NCBI RefSeq assembly: GCF_900182955.1
Contig: NZ_FXUL01000005.1
Location: forward strand, 224,202-288,201
From: Noviherbaspirillum suwonense
GTDB lineage: Bacteria > Pseudomonadota > Gammaproteobacteria > Burkholderiales > Burkholderiaceae_D
Reading direction: 5' to 3'
DNA: 64,000 bases
Part shown: positions 18,287 through 27,463 of the stretch, piece by piece
Numbering within the stretch: position 1 is the stretch's first letter
How the letters are laid out: every line of letters begins with the position of its first letter
Program-made: the position numbers and the translations under genes
Notes under the pieces: generated by a model
Told to the model about the DNA's origin: nothing
The model's database searches: none
Seen by the model: only the letters and a program-made list of their open reading frames with translations

Positions 18287-18516
18287 TAATTTAAAGGGCT
18301 GCAGCATTTGTCTGGCATGAAGTAGTCAATGTGACAAAAATCTATACTTGCTGCCGGCCGAATTTTTCCAATTGCGGTCAACGCAGATCGAACCAACGAC
18401 TGCTTAGTAAAAATCCAAATTGGATTCTCGCTTAAGATTACTTAACACTCTTCTCTCAACTTTGTTAAAGTGAAGCTTTTTAGTCAAAGCTCCTTTCGAT
18501 ACGACTACAAAACTTT

Positions 18517-20445
18517 TTATTCAAGGCGGTCATTTGAATAATATTTGTTAGGCTTATTAGTTTTATCAATACTTATATCGCCTGATCTTTCCAGCACCCT
18601 TCCGCCCCATGCAGAAACTTTCTGCACCGTACATCCCACTGAGTCCGCTACTTCTCTTGCAGTCATAGCTTCAGCTATAGGTAGTTGGGATATTAGCCCC
18701 AAAATTTTTATCTCGACTTCTGCAAAGTTTCCCTGCGAAACAGGAGCCTCTTGATGAATAATCTCTCTGAGCACAGCATCATCGTCAAAGCACCGTTTAA
18801 CTTTAAACTGCTTAACTTCCTCTTCACCGTATATTTTTTCGCAAACATCGCACTTATAGCTCTTCTGCTTTGCACCAAAAAAATAAGCATCATACTGTGA
18901 TAATACTGAGTCATAAATAAACCGAATTGGCGTGTACTCATCCTTTTTATCAGCATATTTAATATTGTATTCGCTGCACACATCATAATCGATTGAGTAT
19001 AAATTATAGTTCCCACCATGCTTGGAGGATACATTCTCTGACATAAAATGAATCAGGAAATTTTCGCATAGTACATTTAAATAATCTTTTCGCAATGTGT
19101 CAACCATGAAATGGCTAGCTGGCCGATCAGGAAACTTATTTTTTTCTATTAAAGACCTTTCTAGGATGGAATTCCACATATCCATCTGAAAGCCTGGCAC
19201 TAACTTCTTTTTCACACTTCCGATAAATTGCTTCTGATATGTTTTTCTGGAGCTACTAATGCCGTAATTTATTTCAGACAGACCGATCTTACCGTCTTGC
19301 GAAGACTGAGATTGCACAAAAGCATTCTGCAGAATCATTCCTATTGTTCTTGAAACGCCAATAGTCTCTCTCGTAATTCGATAGAACATTTCCTGCGTAC
19401 CAGACTTAAAAACATCAGATAGACCTAGATCCGGGCAAAATATTTCTATCCTTTTTTTTATTAACAACTCAACAAACTCTTGCATTTTATTGATAGCGGC
19501 AATTGCACCATTGTACCTCTCCACATATTCATTAAAATCTAATGGAATTGGAAATATGTCTCGACCAACAATAATTTTTTGTCCAAAGTCATATCTATCA
19601 GTTATTACCCCAACTTTGAAAAACATTCCGATACGAGATCCAAGGAAGGATTTCAAAAGTGAGCTAAATTTCAACTGCGACGATGAATTTAGATCTGAAT
19701 ACTCATCAATGAAAACATATATAGAGTCAATTCCTGCTTTTTTCTTAATATCGCTTATTTTATTTAAGAACTCTTGAACATTAAGGCCTTTGAGTTGTGA
19801 AACGGTCTGGCTCTGCTCTACGCTTTGGGAACCATTTTCTTTCGCAGCTAATTTTGCACTTGCAGCTGATAATTCCAGTGATATTTCTGATGAGTTTGTT
19901 TGTTTTTTTGAAGAAGTGATATTTATTTGCCTACCAGCACTTATGGTAATACCTTCAACAAGGACTTTTTCGATATAATCTAAATCATCTAATGCCGGGT
20001 TTTCTCTCGTAAATACTGCAAGAAATTTATCATCAAACATCAATGCCAACTGTGCTTTAAGTGACTGGATAATTTGACGAACGAAATGTATTTCTATTAA
20101 ATTGAAATCGTTTTCATAATCAAATAAGTCATTGCAAGTAGTTAGATCTATATAGATCGGCAGAATTTTGTTACCTTCTATCAAACTGCCCTTATTTTTC
20201 AGTTTGGGCGATATGGTTTTTAGGCATTCATAGTAGCCCCTTAATAAGTTCGTCGTTTTACCTGTACCGCGTCTGCCGGATATAAAGTTATCCTGCCTCT
20301 GCAATAAATTTTGAAGTATTCCAAAGAAATCAATGAAGTAATCTTCAAGGTCACCAAGTTCTTCGACGTTATCTAAGGTAATATAATCTGCTCGCAATAT
20401 TGAATCAAATGCGTTTCTAAGATTTTGTCGCTGTTTGCCGTTCAT
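18517..20445 (-). CDS. P-loop ATPase with zinc-finger-like motif and C-terminal winged helix; possible defence or conflict protein
   Basis: 642 residues. Walker A is GRRGTGKT at 57-64, and Walker B is IYVFIDE at 242-248, followed by YSD. A 95-residue insertion between them holds a Ser/Gln-rich linker (~176-220). A CDVC pair (Cys532, Cys535) with Cys552 could bind zinc. Residues ~575-640 read as a winged helix ('ILGLISQLPIAEAMTAREVADSVGCTVQKVSAWGGRVLERSG'). The layout (ORC/STAND-like AAA+ ATPase, zinc element, wHTH) resembles nucleic-acid-dependent ATPases of island-borne immunity genes. Codon use is strongly AT-rich compared with all neighbours, a mark of transfer. No nuclease partner is seen, and the function is unknown. 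Confidence 0.7.
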   Translation of the reverse strand: MNGKQRQNLRNAFDSILRADYITLDNVEELGDLEDYFIDFFGILQNLLQRQDNFISGRRGTGKTTNLLRGYYECLKTISPKLKNKGSLIEGNKILPIYIDLTTCNDLFDYENDFNLIEIHFVRQIIQSLKAQLALMFDDKFLAVFTRENPALDDLDYIEKVLVEGITISAGRQINITSSKKQTNSSEISLELSAASAKLAAKENGSQSVEQSQTVSQLKGLNVQEFLNKISDIKKKAGIDSIYVFIDEYSDLNSSSQLKFSSLLKSFLGSRIGMFFKVGVITDRYDFGQKIIVGRDIFPIPLDFNEYVERYNGAIAAINKMQEFVELLIKKRIEIFCPDLGLSDVFKSGTQEMFYRITRETIGVSRTIGMILQNAFVQSQSSQDGKIGLSEINYGISSSRKTYQKQFIGSVKKKLVPGFQMDMWNSILERSLIEKNKFPDRPASHFMVDTLRKDYLNVLCENFLIHFMSENVSSKHGGNYNLYSIDYDVCSEYNIKYADKKDEYTPIRFIYDSVLSQYDAYFFGAKQKSYKCDVCEKIYGEEEVKQFKVKRCFDDDAVLREIIHQEAPVSQGNFAEVEIKILGLISQLPIAEAMTAREVADSVGCTVQKVSAWGGRVLERSGDISIDKTNKPNKYYSNDRLE

Positions 20446-20908
20446 TTTTTTCTCTTATTTATTAATATTAACTGTATAAAAAATTATGAGTAAGCCTAAT
20501 TTTTTAAGAAGAGTGGCCTGTTTTTTTGCATTGGCTCAAGTGATTGAAGCTCGTCGCACACGAATGTATTTCTTGCGACCTCGGTCATTAGATAAAACTA
20601 AGAGTTTAATGTTGCCCTCAGCGACCTTAACCTTATGAAAAGTTATACAGACTGCCGTAGGAAAGCAATCTTTAGTAGGGCTAACGACTGCACTACCTTT
20701 TATCGCTTTTGATATGAAAAAAATTGGAAACTGATACGCGGGCCGGTATTGCGGGAAAATAATGCTTCAGTCGAGTTTTAGAAAAAATATCGTGTTTGTG
20801 ATGGGCGTTCGCTCTTGGTATGGTAGATTCGAATCAAGCATGATACTCTATGACCTGTCATTATTAATACAGTATTGCAATCGACATATCCTAACGTGGA
20901 GCTATACG
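20446..20908. other. AT-rich intergenic stretch with a start-less frame
   Basis: There is no complete gene here. On the minus strand, 20536-20770 is open without a start codon and reads protein-like ('TFHKVKVAEGNIKLLVLSND', ending 'YIRVRRASIT'). It may be the tail of a deleted gene. The remainder should hold the promoters of the ATPase gene and of the lipoprotein gene, but none stands out. Confidence 0.3.
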
Positions 20909-21592
20909 ATGATTAAAACTAATAAGGCTAAAACAACTCTCTTGTGTCTGTCTTTCTCTTTAGTAGGAGCGTGTAGCACAATTCCAACCTCGAATCTTTC
21001 GCCGGATTCTTCTTCCCTTCATTCTAGTAATGTCGCCATTCCTAATGTTCCACCTGCTGTTTCAGTGACGCTTGATGCTAAGACTACTGCATTATTAATA
21101 TTAGACATTAACGTGGTTATATGTCAACCGAATCCAGAATGCGTTAAAACTGTGCCTGCTATTTCACGGTTGCTGAGCAAAGCGCGAAGTTCAAAGGTTC
21201 CTGTACTTTATGCTAGTACCGTTAATCCTGCAGGTCCTCCGCCGATGTTAGCACCGGTTGCGCCACAGTCAGGGGAGCCAACGGTAGTAGCACGCGCGAA
21301 CAAATTTACCGACACAGACCTTGAGAATCTTCTGAAGCAACGAAATGTCAGTACGCTAGTCATTGTCGGAAGCGCAGCAAACGGTGCAGTAATGTACTCA
21401 GCGTTTCATGCAAACACAAAAGGGTTTACCGTAGTGGTTGCGACTGACGGCATATCTAGCCCTGTGCTTATTAATACTGAGCTGGCCAAATATCAGCTTT
21501 TGAATCAGCCTGGTTTTATTAATTCCAACAACACACCGTTGGCTGATAAGAGGGTTACTCTCAGCAGGAGCGATCTAATTGATTTTAGATAA
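20909..21592 (+). CDS. Isochorismatase-fold lipoprotein lacking the catalytic cysteine
   Basis: 227 residues from the ATG at 20909 (GGAG 9 nt upstream). An upstream in-frame extension lacks coding character. A lipoprotein signal ends 'SLVGA-C'. The body is an isochorismatase/cysteine hydrolase fold: 'TTALLILDINVVICQ' (catalytic Asp strand), 'VPVLYASTV', 'ARANKFTDTDLENLLKQRNVSTLVIVGSAANGAVMYSAF'. In active relatives the last segment reads G-x-x-T-x-x-C-V; here the Cys position is Ala. The Asp and Lys of the triad appear present. It is therefore probably not a hydrolase, perhaps a ligand-binding derivative. Codon use is AT-rich like the preceding gene. Confidence 0.7.
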   Translation: MIKTNKAKTTLLCLSFSLVGACSTIPTSNLSPDSSSLHSSNVAIPNVPPAVSVTLDAKTTALLILDINVVICQPNPECVKTVPAISRLLSKARSSKVPVLYASTVNPAGPPPMLAPVAPQSGEPTVVARANKFTDTDLENLLKQRNVSTLVIVGSAANGAVMYSAFHANTKGFTVVVATDGISSPVLINTELAKYQLLNQPGFINSNNTPLADKRVTLSRSDLIDFR

Positions 21593-21967
21593 GCGGAAAA
21601 TGGTAAATGGTTGTAAACACCGCTACGCGCTGCTTACGACATACTAGACGACGCACTAATTAGTAGAGTTTTAGTGGAAAAATCTTTGATTGCTCTTATA
21701 AACCGTGCTTGCACGGCTCGTTAGAAGTTAGCCAGCTTATAACCTGTTGTGGTCGGAACTTTGAAATAAACCGTGTTTGAGTAGATCGCTTTGCCGATCT
21801 GCTTCTTATTGCTTCCGGACTTGGCAGGAAATTTCTCACCTTCTCAGCCTCCTCTTATGGACACTTTTTATGGACGATCCACCGACTTCATATTCCTAGA
21901 TTTTTGTGAAAGAAGCGTGAAATAGGACACGTTAGCTCACTCACCCACCCCTTATGGACAATTCCAA
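21593..21967. other. Non-coding island edge
   Basis: There is no full gene. On the minus strand, 21721-21846 encodes a 41-residue tail without a start ('KFPAKSGSNKKQIGKAIYSN' ... 'LANF' stop), a likely remnant of an unknown gene. CCGTGC-TT-GCACGG (about 21703-21717) is a short hairpin. CTTATGGACA occurs twice (near 21854 and 21951), with a third TTATGGAC between them, close to the junction with host DNA. Confidence 0.4.
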
Positions 21968-22552
21968 TTATGCAAAATACCTGTTTTCCATCTCGATGAT
22001 GAAGCCGGCCGGCTCGCCGCCGACATGGACCTCGTCCTTGCCGGCGGCATTCTTGTGCGCCAGCTCGGAGCTGTGTTCGGCATGCACCTGGGTGATCTTG
22101 ATGTTGGCGCCCAGCGGCGTGACTGTCCCGCTCTTGCCGAAGCGCACCGCCTGCTCGGCCGGCAGGATGCCCAGCGCGGCGACCGACTGCATCAGCCCGG
22201 CCGGGCCATAGACCGGCGCGTTGTTGAGCTTGGCCAGCGCCGGCGCGTCGGCGAAATGGTCGAAGTGCCCGTGCGTGACGAGAACCAGGTCGACCTTGCC
22301 GAGCGACTCCAGGGTCTTGAACTGCGCCGGGGTCTTCGGGTTGCTGGTGATCCAGGGGTCGATCACGATCACCTTGCCGCCCGGCGTGGTGATGCGGGTG
22401 GTGGCCTGGCCCAGCCACTGTATTTCGGTCTTGCCCCCGGTCTTTGCCGTCGCGCCTGCGTCCATCGGAGCGGCGGTCGGCATCGGCGCGCAGGCCGTCA
22501 GTCCTGTCAGTCCTGCAAGCGCGGCAGTGGCGAACAGCGTGGTCTGTCTCAT
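21968..22552 (-). pseudogene. MBL-fold metallo-hydrolase lipoprotein, 3'-truncated at the island junction
   Basis: The first 190 residues are a normal UPF0173/L-ascorbate-lactonase-like metallo-beta-lactamase fold. They comprise a lipoprotein signal (LTGLTA-C), 'IQWLGQATTRITTPGGKVIVIDPWIT', the THGHFDHF metal motif and 'GGEPAGFIIEMEN'. Family members then continue with 'G-F-x-I-Y-H-x-G-D-T' and ~80 further residues. Here the frame runs into foreign AT-rich DNA after 'IEMEN' and stops as 'RYFA'. Missing metal ligands (the Asp of GDT and the last His) should make it inactive. This is the clearest mark of the island's right edge. Confidence 0.85.
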
Positions 22553-22643
22553 TTTTTTCCTTGTTGGATGCCGTGCCTGCAGGCGCCGGCTGTCTGCAAA
22601 AAAACAGCGCCCCCGAAAGGACGCTGTCCGTCATCGCCGGCTG

Positions 22644-22841
22644 TCAGGCCAGCGCTTCCTTCGCCGCTTCCTCGGGCGTCAGGCCGTCGTAGAACTGGTC
22701 GGTAAACCATTCGATCTGTTCCTCGATATGGTCCTGCGCCTCGTCCACCGTGGCGCCGCCCGCGACCAGGAAGCCTTCCACTTCGATGCACCAGTGGATC
22801 AGCGCCAGCGTTTCCTCGTCTAGTTCCTCTTTCTTGGCCAT
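22644..22841 (-). CDS. Small conserved hypothetical protein
   Basis: 65 residues from the ATG at 22841 (ribosome binding site GGTGAAG just upstream; an earlier ATG at 22871 lacks one). It is acidic, with a helical 'LDEETLALIHWCIEVEGFLVAGGATVDEAQDHIEEQIEWFTDQFYDGLTPEEAAKEALA' pattern, no signal sequence and no membrane helix. It resembles small helical proteins found in Oxalobacteraceae and Burkholderiaceae chromosomes; function unknown. It lies 92 nt before the truncated MBL gene in the same direction. Confidence 0.65.
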   Translation of the reverse strand: MAKKEELDEETLALIHWCIEVEGFLVAGGATVDEAQDHIEEQIEWFTDQFYDGLTPEEAAKEALA

Positions 22842-23044
22842 CGCTTCACCTTTCGTGTTGTTGGTCGGCACGCCCGTTTTATATCATGGACGCCGCCTTG
22901 TGCAGGGTCCGCGAGGCAGGCGGCACGGCAATGCGCAAGGATGGTCGCGGCCATCCGTTTGGCTTTCCTACAAGTGTTTGAGAACTTGTCCTATTGGCAG
23001 CGCTTGACCGGCGGCGCTAACGTTGGCCGAAATAGGAGGACACC

Positions 23045-23941
23045 ATGCAGAGAAGCCTGTGGAAAGGGGCGATCAGCTTCGGCCTCGTGCACATCCCGGT
23101 GCAAATGTTTTCCGCCGAGGACCGCAGGCATGAACTCGACCTGACGATGCTGGACAAGCGCGACTTCGCGCCCATCGGCTACAAGCGGGTCAACAAGGAC
23201 ACCGGCCGCGAGGTCGACTGGGACGACATCGTCAAGGGCTACGAATACGAGAAGGACCATTTCGTCGTGCTGTCGCCGGAAGACCTGCGGCGGGCCAACG
23301 TGGAAGCCAGCCAGACCATCGACATCGTGACCTTCGTCAACCGCGACGAGGTGCCTGCGGTCTACTTCGAGCAGCCGTATTACCTGACGCCGGACAAGGG
23401 CGGGGAAAAGGTCTACGCGCTGCTGCGCGAGGCGCTGAACCGCTCCGGCATGGTCGGCATCGCGCAGGTCGTGATGCGGGCGCGGCAGCACCTGGTAGCG
23501 CTGCTGCCGATGGGCGACATGGTGGTGATGAACACGCTGCGCTATCACGACGAGCTGAAGGCCGTCGACGACTTTGAACTCCCGCGCAGCAACAGCCGGA
23601 AGCTGGCGCTGCAGGACAAGGAAGTGGAGATGGCGCTGGCGCTGGTCAAGGGCATGGCCGGCGAGTTCGAGCCGGACCAGTTCCACGACACCTACCGCGA
23701 GGACGTGATGACCGTGGTGCAGCGCAAGATCAAGGCCAAGCAGACCACGCTGATCACGGAGCCGGAGCCGGAAGAGGAAGCGCAGGCCAAGGAAAGCAAT
23801 ATCGTGGACCTGATGGCCCTGCTGCGCGAAAGCATGAAGCAGCGCGGCGCAAAGGCGCCTGCCACGAAGGCGCCGGCCGCCAAGACGCCCGCGCGCAAAA
23901 CCGCGCATGAACCGGCGAAGAAAACCAGGGCACGCGCATGA
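23045..23941 (+). CDS. ku: Non-homologous end-joining protein Ku
   Basis: 298 residues. Typical bacterial Ku: start 'MQRSLWKGAISFGLVHIPVQMFSAE', core beta-barrel 'HELDLTMLDKRDFAPIGYKRVNKDTGREVDWDDIVKGYEYEKDHFVVLSPEDL' and the family's closing part 'FHDTYREDVMTVVQRKIKAKQ'. The last ~45 residues form a Lys/Ala-rich tail that can bind DNA and recruit LigD. Ku binds double-strand DNA ends as a homodimer. The gene overlaps ligD by 4 nt, a standard end-joining pair. AGGAGG precedes the ATG. Confidence 0.97.
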   Translation: MQRSLWKGAISFGLVHIPVQMFSAEDRRHELDLTMLDKRDFAPIGYKRVNKDTGREVDWDDIVKGYEYEKDHFVVLSPEDLRRANVEASQTIDIVTFVNRDEVPAVYFEQPYYLTPDKGGEKVYALLREALNRSGMVGIAQVVMRARQHLVALLPMGDMVVMNTLRYHDELKAVDDFELPRSNSRKLALQDKEVEMALALVKGMAGEFEPDQFHDTYREDVMTVVQRKIKAKQTTLITEPEPEEEAQAKESNIVDLMALLRESMKQRGAKAPATKAPAAKTPARKTAHEPAKKTRARA

Positions 23942-26592
23942 CGCTGGAAAAGTACCAGGCGAAACGCCATTTCGACAAGACCGCGGAACCGCGCGGCGCC
24001 GACGCGCCCGCCGCTTCCCCGGCCGGCCGGCTGTCGTTCGTGATCCAGAAACATGCGGCCCGCAAGCTGCATTACGATTTCCGGCTGGAGCTGGACGGCA
24101 CGCTGAAAAGCTGGGCCGTGCCCAAGGGCCCGAGCCTGGACCCGAAGGAAAAGCGGCTGGCCGTGCATGTCGAGGACCATCCGCTCGAATACGGCAGCTT
24201 CGAGGGCGACATACCCGAACACGAGTATGGCGCCGGCAATGTGATCGTCTGGGATCGCGGGGTGTGGACGCCGGTGGGCGACGCCGCCGCCGGGTATAGC
24301 AAGGGCCACATGAAATTCACGCTGGACGGCGAGAAGCTGTCCGGCGGCTGGGCGCTGGTGCGCATGGGCCGGCAGCAGGAAGGCAAGGACAACTGGCTGC
24401 TGGTCAAGGAACGCGACGATGCTGCCCGCGAAGGCCGGGAAGCCGAGGTCACCGAACTGCTGCCCGACAGCGTATTGTCCGGCAAGGCCGCCCGGCCCGC
24501 GAAGGCCGCCGCCAGGAAGACCGCCGCGAAAAAGGTTGCCGCAAAAAAGCCCAAAGCAAAGCCCGAAGCGGCTTCCGCTATACCTGCGGCCGCATCCGCA
24601 GCGACAGCCGCGCCCACGCCAGCGGCCGCCGGCGTCAAGGCGGCGCTGCCGGCGATGATCGAGCCTATGCTGGCCACGCTGACCGACCGCGCGCCGGAAG
24701 GCGACGAATGGCTGTCCGAGATCAAGTTCGACGGCTACCGGGCGCTGTGCCGGCTGCAGGATGGCAAGGCAACGCTGTACACCCGCGCCGGCAATGACTG
24801 GACCGCCAAGTGGAAGGGCATCGCCGAGGCCGCCGCCGCGCTGCCGGCCGAGGAAGCATGGCTGGACGGCGAAGTGGTCGCGCTGGACGAACAGGGCAAT
24901 GTCAGCTTCCAGATGCTGCAGAACATGTCGCAGGCCGGCAGCCGGCTTGCCTACTACGCATTCGACCTGCCCTACCTGAACGGCTACGACCTGCGCGGCA
25001 TGCCGCTGGCGCAGCGCAAGGAACTGCTGCGCTCGCTGCTGGAAAAAACCGACCCGTCCGGGCCGGTGCGCTACAGCGACCACCTTGCCGGCAACGCGGA
25101 AGACGCGTTCTCGCATGCCTGCATGCACGGCCTCGAAGGCATCATGGTCAAGCTGGCCAGCGCGCCGTATGCGGCCACCCGCAGCCAGGCCTGGCTGAAG
25201 GTCAAGTGCCAGCAGCGCCAGGAGTTCGTGCTCGGCGGCTATACCGACCCGGCCGGGAAACGGGAGAAGTTCGGCGCGCTGCTGCTGGGCGTCTACGAGG
25301 ACGACGGCAGCCTGCGCTACGCCGGCCGGGTCGGCACCGGCTTCGACGCCGCGATGCTGCACAGCCTGTCCAAAGACTTCGCGGCGCTGGCGACCGACAC
25401 GCCGCCGTTCCGCGACCCGCCGAGGAAACGCGGCGCACCCGGCCTGCACTGGCTTGAGCCGAAACTGATCGCCGAGGTGAAATTCGCGCAGTGGACCAAC
25501 GACGGCCTGATACGGCAAGGCGCGTTCATGGGCATGCGCAGCGACAAGCCGGCGCGCGAGGTCGTCAAGGAAGCGCCGGTGCCGGTGGAGCAGGCCGGGG
25601 AGCATGCGCGGGAGGAAGCGGAAGGGGTGGAAGGGGCGGAAACGACGGCTGCGGCCAAGGCGCCTGCGGCCAGGACCGCGCGCAGCAGCCGGGAGAAGGA
25701 CGGGGAAGCCACGGTCGCCGGCGTGCGCCTGTCGCATCCGTCGCGGGTGCTGTTCGCGAAGGCCGGCGTCACCAAGCTCGACCTGGCCCGCTACTACGAA
25801 GACATTGCGCCGTGGATTTTGCCGCACCTGGCGCAGCGCCCGCTCACGCTGGTGCGCTGCCCGCAGGGCCACCACTGCTTCTTCCAGAAGCATGCGAATG
25901 ACACGACGGTGGAAGGCGTCGGCCGGATCGAGGTGCCGACCGGCGGCACGACCGCGACCTACATGACCGCCGGCACGCTGCCCGAACTGGTGCGGCTGGT
26001 GCAGATGGGCGTGCTGGAGCTGCATACCTGGGGCGCCTGCGCCGGCCACCTGGACCGGCCTGACCGCATGATCTTCGACCTCGATCCGGACACCGCGCTG
26101 GCATGGAAGGACGTGGTCGACGGCGCGCTGCTGGTGCGCTCGCTGCTGGCCGACATCGGCCTGGACAGCTTCGTCAAGACCACGGGCGGCAAGGGCCTGC
26201 ATGTCGTCGTGCCGCTGGCGCCGGACCGGTCATGGGACGAGGTGAAGGCGTTTTCCAGGGCAGTGGCGCAGCAGCTCGAACGGGTCCTGCCCGACCGCTT
26301 CATCGCCACGATGAGCAAGGCCAAGCGCGGCGGCCGCATTTTCGTCGATTACCTGCGCAACGCGTCCGAGTCGACCGCGGTAGCCGCCTACTCGACCCGG
26401 GCAAAGCCGGAAGCGCCGGTATCGACGCCGCTGGACTGGGATGAACTGGAGGACGGCAAGCTGCGTTCGGACAGCTACACCGTGCTCAACCTGCGGCAGC
26501 GGCTGGAAGGGCTGAAGCAGGATCCGTGGGCCAGGTATTTCAGCAGCCGGCAGAAGCTGACCGCGAAGATGCTGGACGCATTCGAGAGCTAG
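23938..26592 (+). CDS. ligD: Multifunctional DNA ligase D (PE-LIG-POL order)
   Basis: 884 residues. Domains in order: 3'-phosphoesterase (about 35-150; 'FVIQKHAARKLHYDFRLELDG', 'EHEYGAGNVIVWDRG'); Ala/Lys-rich linker (~180-235); ATP-dependent ligase (~240-540, nucleotidyl Lys263 in EIKFDGYR, followed by an OB fold); a second linker; primase-polymerase (~590-880; DLD metal motif at Asp714/Asp716). This domain order is that of Pseudomonas LigD rather than Mycobacterium. With Ku it trims, fills and seals broken ends. All catalytic motifs checked are present. Confidence 0.96.
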   Translation: MTLEKYQAKRHFDKTAEPRGADAPAASPAGRLSFVIQKHAARKLHYDFRLELDGTLKSWAVPKGPSLDPKEKRLAVHVEDHPLEYGSFEGDIPEHEYGAGNVIVWDRGVWTPVGDAAAGYSKGHMKFTLDGEKLSGGWALVRMGRQQEGKDNWLLVKERDDAAREGREAEVTELLPDSVLSGKAARPAKAAARKTAAKKVAAKKPKAKPEAASAIPAAASAATAAPTPAAAGVKAALPAMIEPMLATLTDRAPEGDEWLSEIKFDGYRALCRLQDGKATLYTRAGNDWTAKWKGIAEAAAALPAEEAWLDGEVVALDEQGNVSFQMLQNMSQAGSRLAYYAFDLPYLNGYDLRGMPLAQRKELLRSLLEKTDPSGPVRYSDHLAGNAEDAFSHACMHGLEGIMVKLASAPYAATRSQAWLKVKCQQRQEFVLGGYTDPAGKREKFGALLLGVYEDDGSLRYAGRVGTGFDAAMLHSLSKDFAALATDTPPFRDPPRKRGAPGLHWLEPKLIAEVKFAQWTNDGLIRQGAFMGMRSDKPAREVVKEAPVPVEQAGEHAREEAEGVEGAETTAAAKAPAARTARSSREKDGEATVAGVRLSHPSRVLFAKAGVTKLDLARYYEDIAPWILPHLAQRPLTLVRCPQGHHCFFQKHANDTTVEGVGRIEVPTGGTTATYMTAGTLPELVRLVQMGVLELHTWGACAGHLDRPDRMIFDLDPDTALAWKDVVDGALLVRSLLADIGLDSFVKTTGGKGLHVVVPLAPDRSWDEVKAFSRAVAQQLERVLPDRFIATMSKAKRGGRIFVDYLRNASESTAVAAYSTRAKPEAPVSTPLDWDELEDGKLRSDSYTVLNLRQRLEGLKQDPWARYFSSRQKLTAKMLDAFES

Positions 26593-26647
26593 CCGGCCTG
26601 CGCGCCGCGCGGGGGCTTGCCGCCCGGCGCGATCGATCTGCCGGACG

Positions 26648-26672
26648 AAAAAAAGGCCGCTCGCGCGGCCTT
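26648..26672 (-). terminator. Rho-independent terminator of the phasin gene
   Basis: On the minus strand GGCCGC-GCGA-GCGGCC is followed by seven T. It lies 26 nt after the phasin stop codon, between the convergent ligD and phasin genes. Confidence 0.8.
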
Positions 26673-26697
26673 CCGGGTACGACGCAGCCTGTGAAAA

Positions 26698-27288
26698 TCA
26701 GGCGGCTTCGGTGCTGCTGTTGGCGGCGGTCGCGGCGGCCTTCTGCATGGTCTGCAGCGGCTGCGTGTACTGGCCTGCCAGGCTGGCGGTCTGGGCCTGG
26801 ATGGCTTCGCCGGTCTGCTTGGCAACCTTGTTGACCTGCTCGTAGACCGCGTTCGCGGTGCCCATCATCGACTTGACCAGCGCCATCGCGTCGGACGAGC
26901 CGGCTGGCGAGGCGGCAGCCACCTGGTCGACCATCGCGGCGGCGGCGCGGCTGACTTCGGCGATCTGCGCTTCCGCAGCCTTGGAAAATACCGACTGGGT
27001 TTCAGCGAAGATCTCGCCGAGGTAACGTGCATACGATGCCGCTTTTTCGGCGTTCGGCTGGAACTGGGCAGTCATCAGCGCAAACAGCGCCTGCGGATCG
27101 CGCGCCGAGGTTGCCTGGGTCATCACGTTGCCGGCGTCGGCGGCCGAAGCCTTCAATGCCGCCAGGTTCAGCGTGGTGACTTTCTCGGTGCTTTCCAGTG
27201 CGGTGCTTGCGAGGGTCTTGAATGCGGTAGTTTGCGATTCAAGAAATGCCTTGCTGGAATTCATGTATTGCTCAACGTTCGGGACCAT
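26698..27288 (-). CDS. Phasin family protein (PHA granule surface)
   Basis: About 196 residues from the ATG at 27288, which has GGAGA at the right distance; an ATG 12 nt upstream is also open. Helical, Ala/Gln-rich, no signal peptide: 'VEQYMNSSKAFLESQTTAFKTLASTALESTEKVTTLNLAALKASA', typical of Phasin_2 proteins such as PhaP1 of Cupriavidus. Phasins coat polyhydroxyalkanoate granules and set their number and size. It ends in a strong terminator and has its own 5' leader, so it is probably monocistronic. Confidence 0.92.
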   Translation of the reverse strand: MVPNVEQYMNSSKAFLESQTTAFKTLASTALESTEKVTTLNLAALKASAADAGNVMTQATSARDPQALFALMTAQFQPNAEKAASYARYLGEIFAETQSVFSKAAEAQIAEVSRAAAAMVDQVAAASPAGSSDAMALVKSMMGTANAVYEQVNKVAKQTGEAIQAQTASLAGQYTQPLQTMQKAAATAANSSTEAA

Positions 27289-27463
27289 TGCATTCTCCAT
27301 TTAAAATAACTTTATATTCGCGGTGCGCAATTTATATTGCAGCGCAACATAACGAAGTTTAACCTATTCGGCGCTGAATGGACAATCGCTGCATTTAAAT
27401 GCGAAACGCCCTTGTTGCAGCAATGCCGATTCAATTCCCGTATTCAATTCCCTGATTCAATTC

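Noticed and set aside
23692..26202. An 836-codon minus frame opposite ku-ligD
   Set aside because: Antisense of two genes with unmistakable catalytic motifs.
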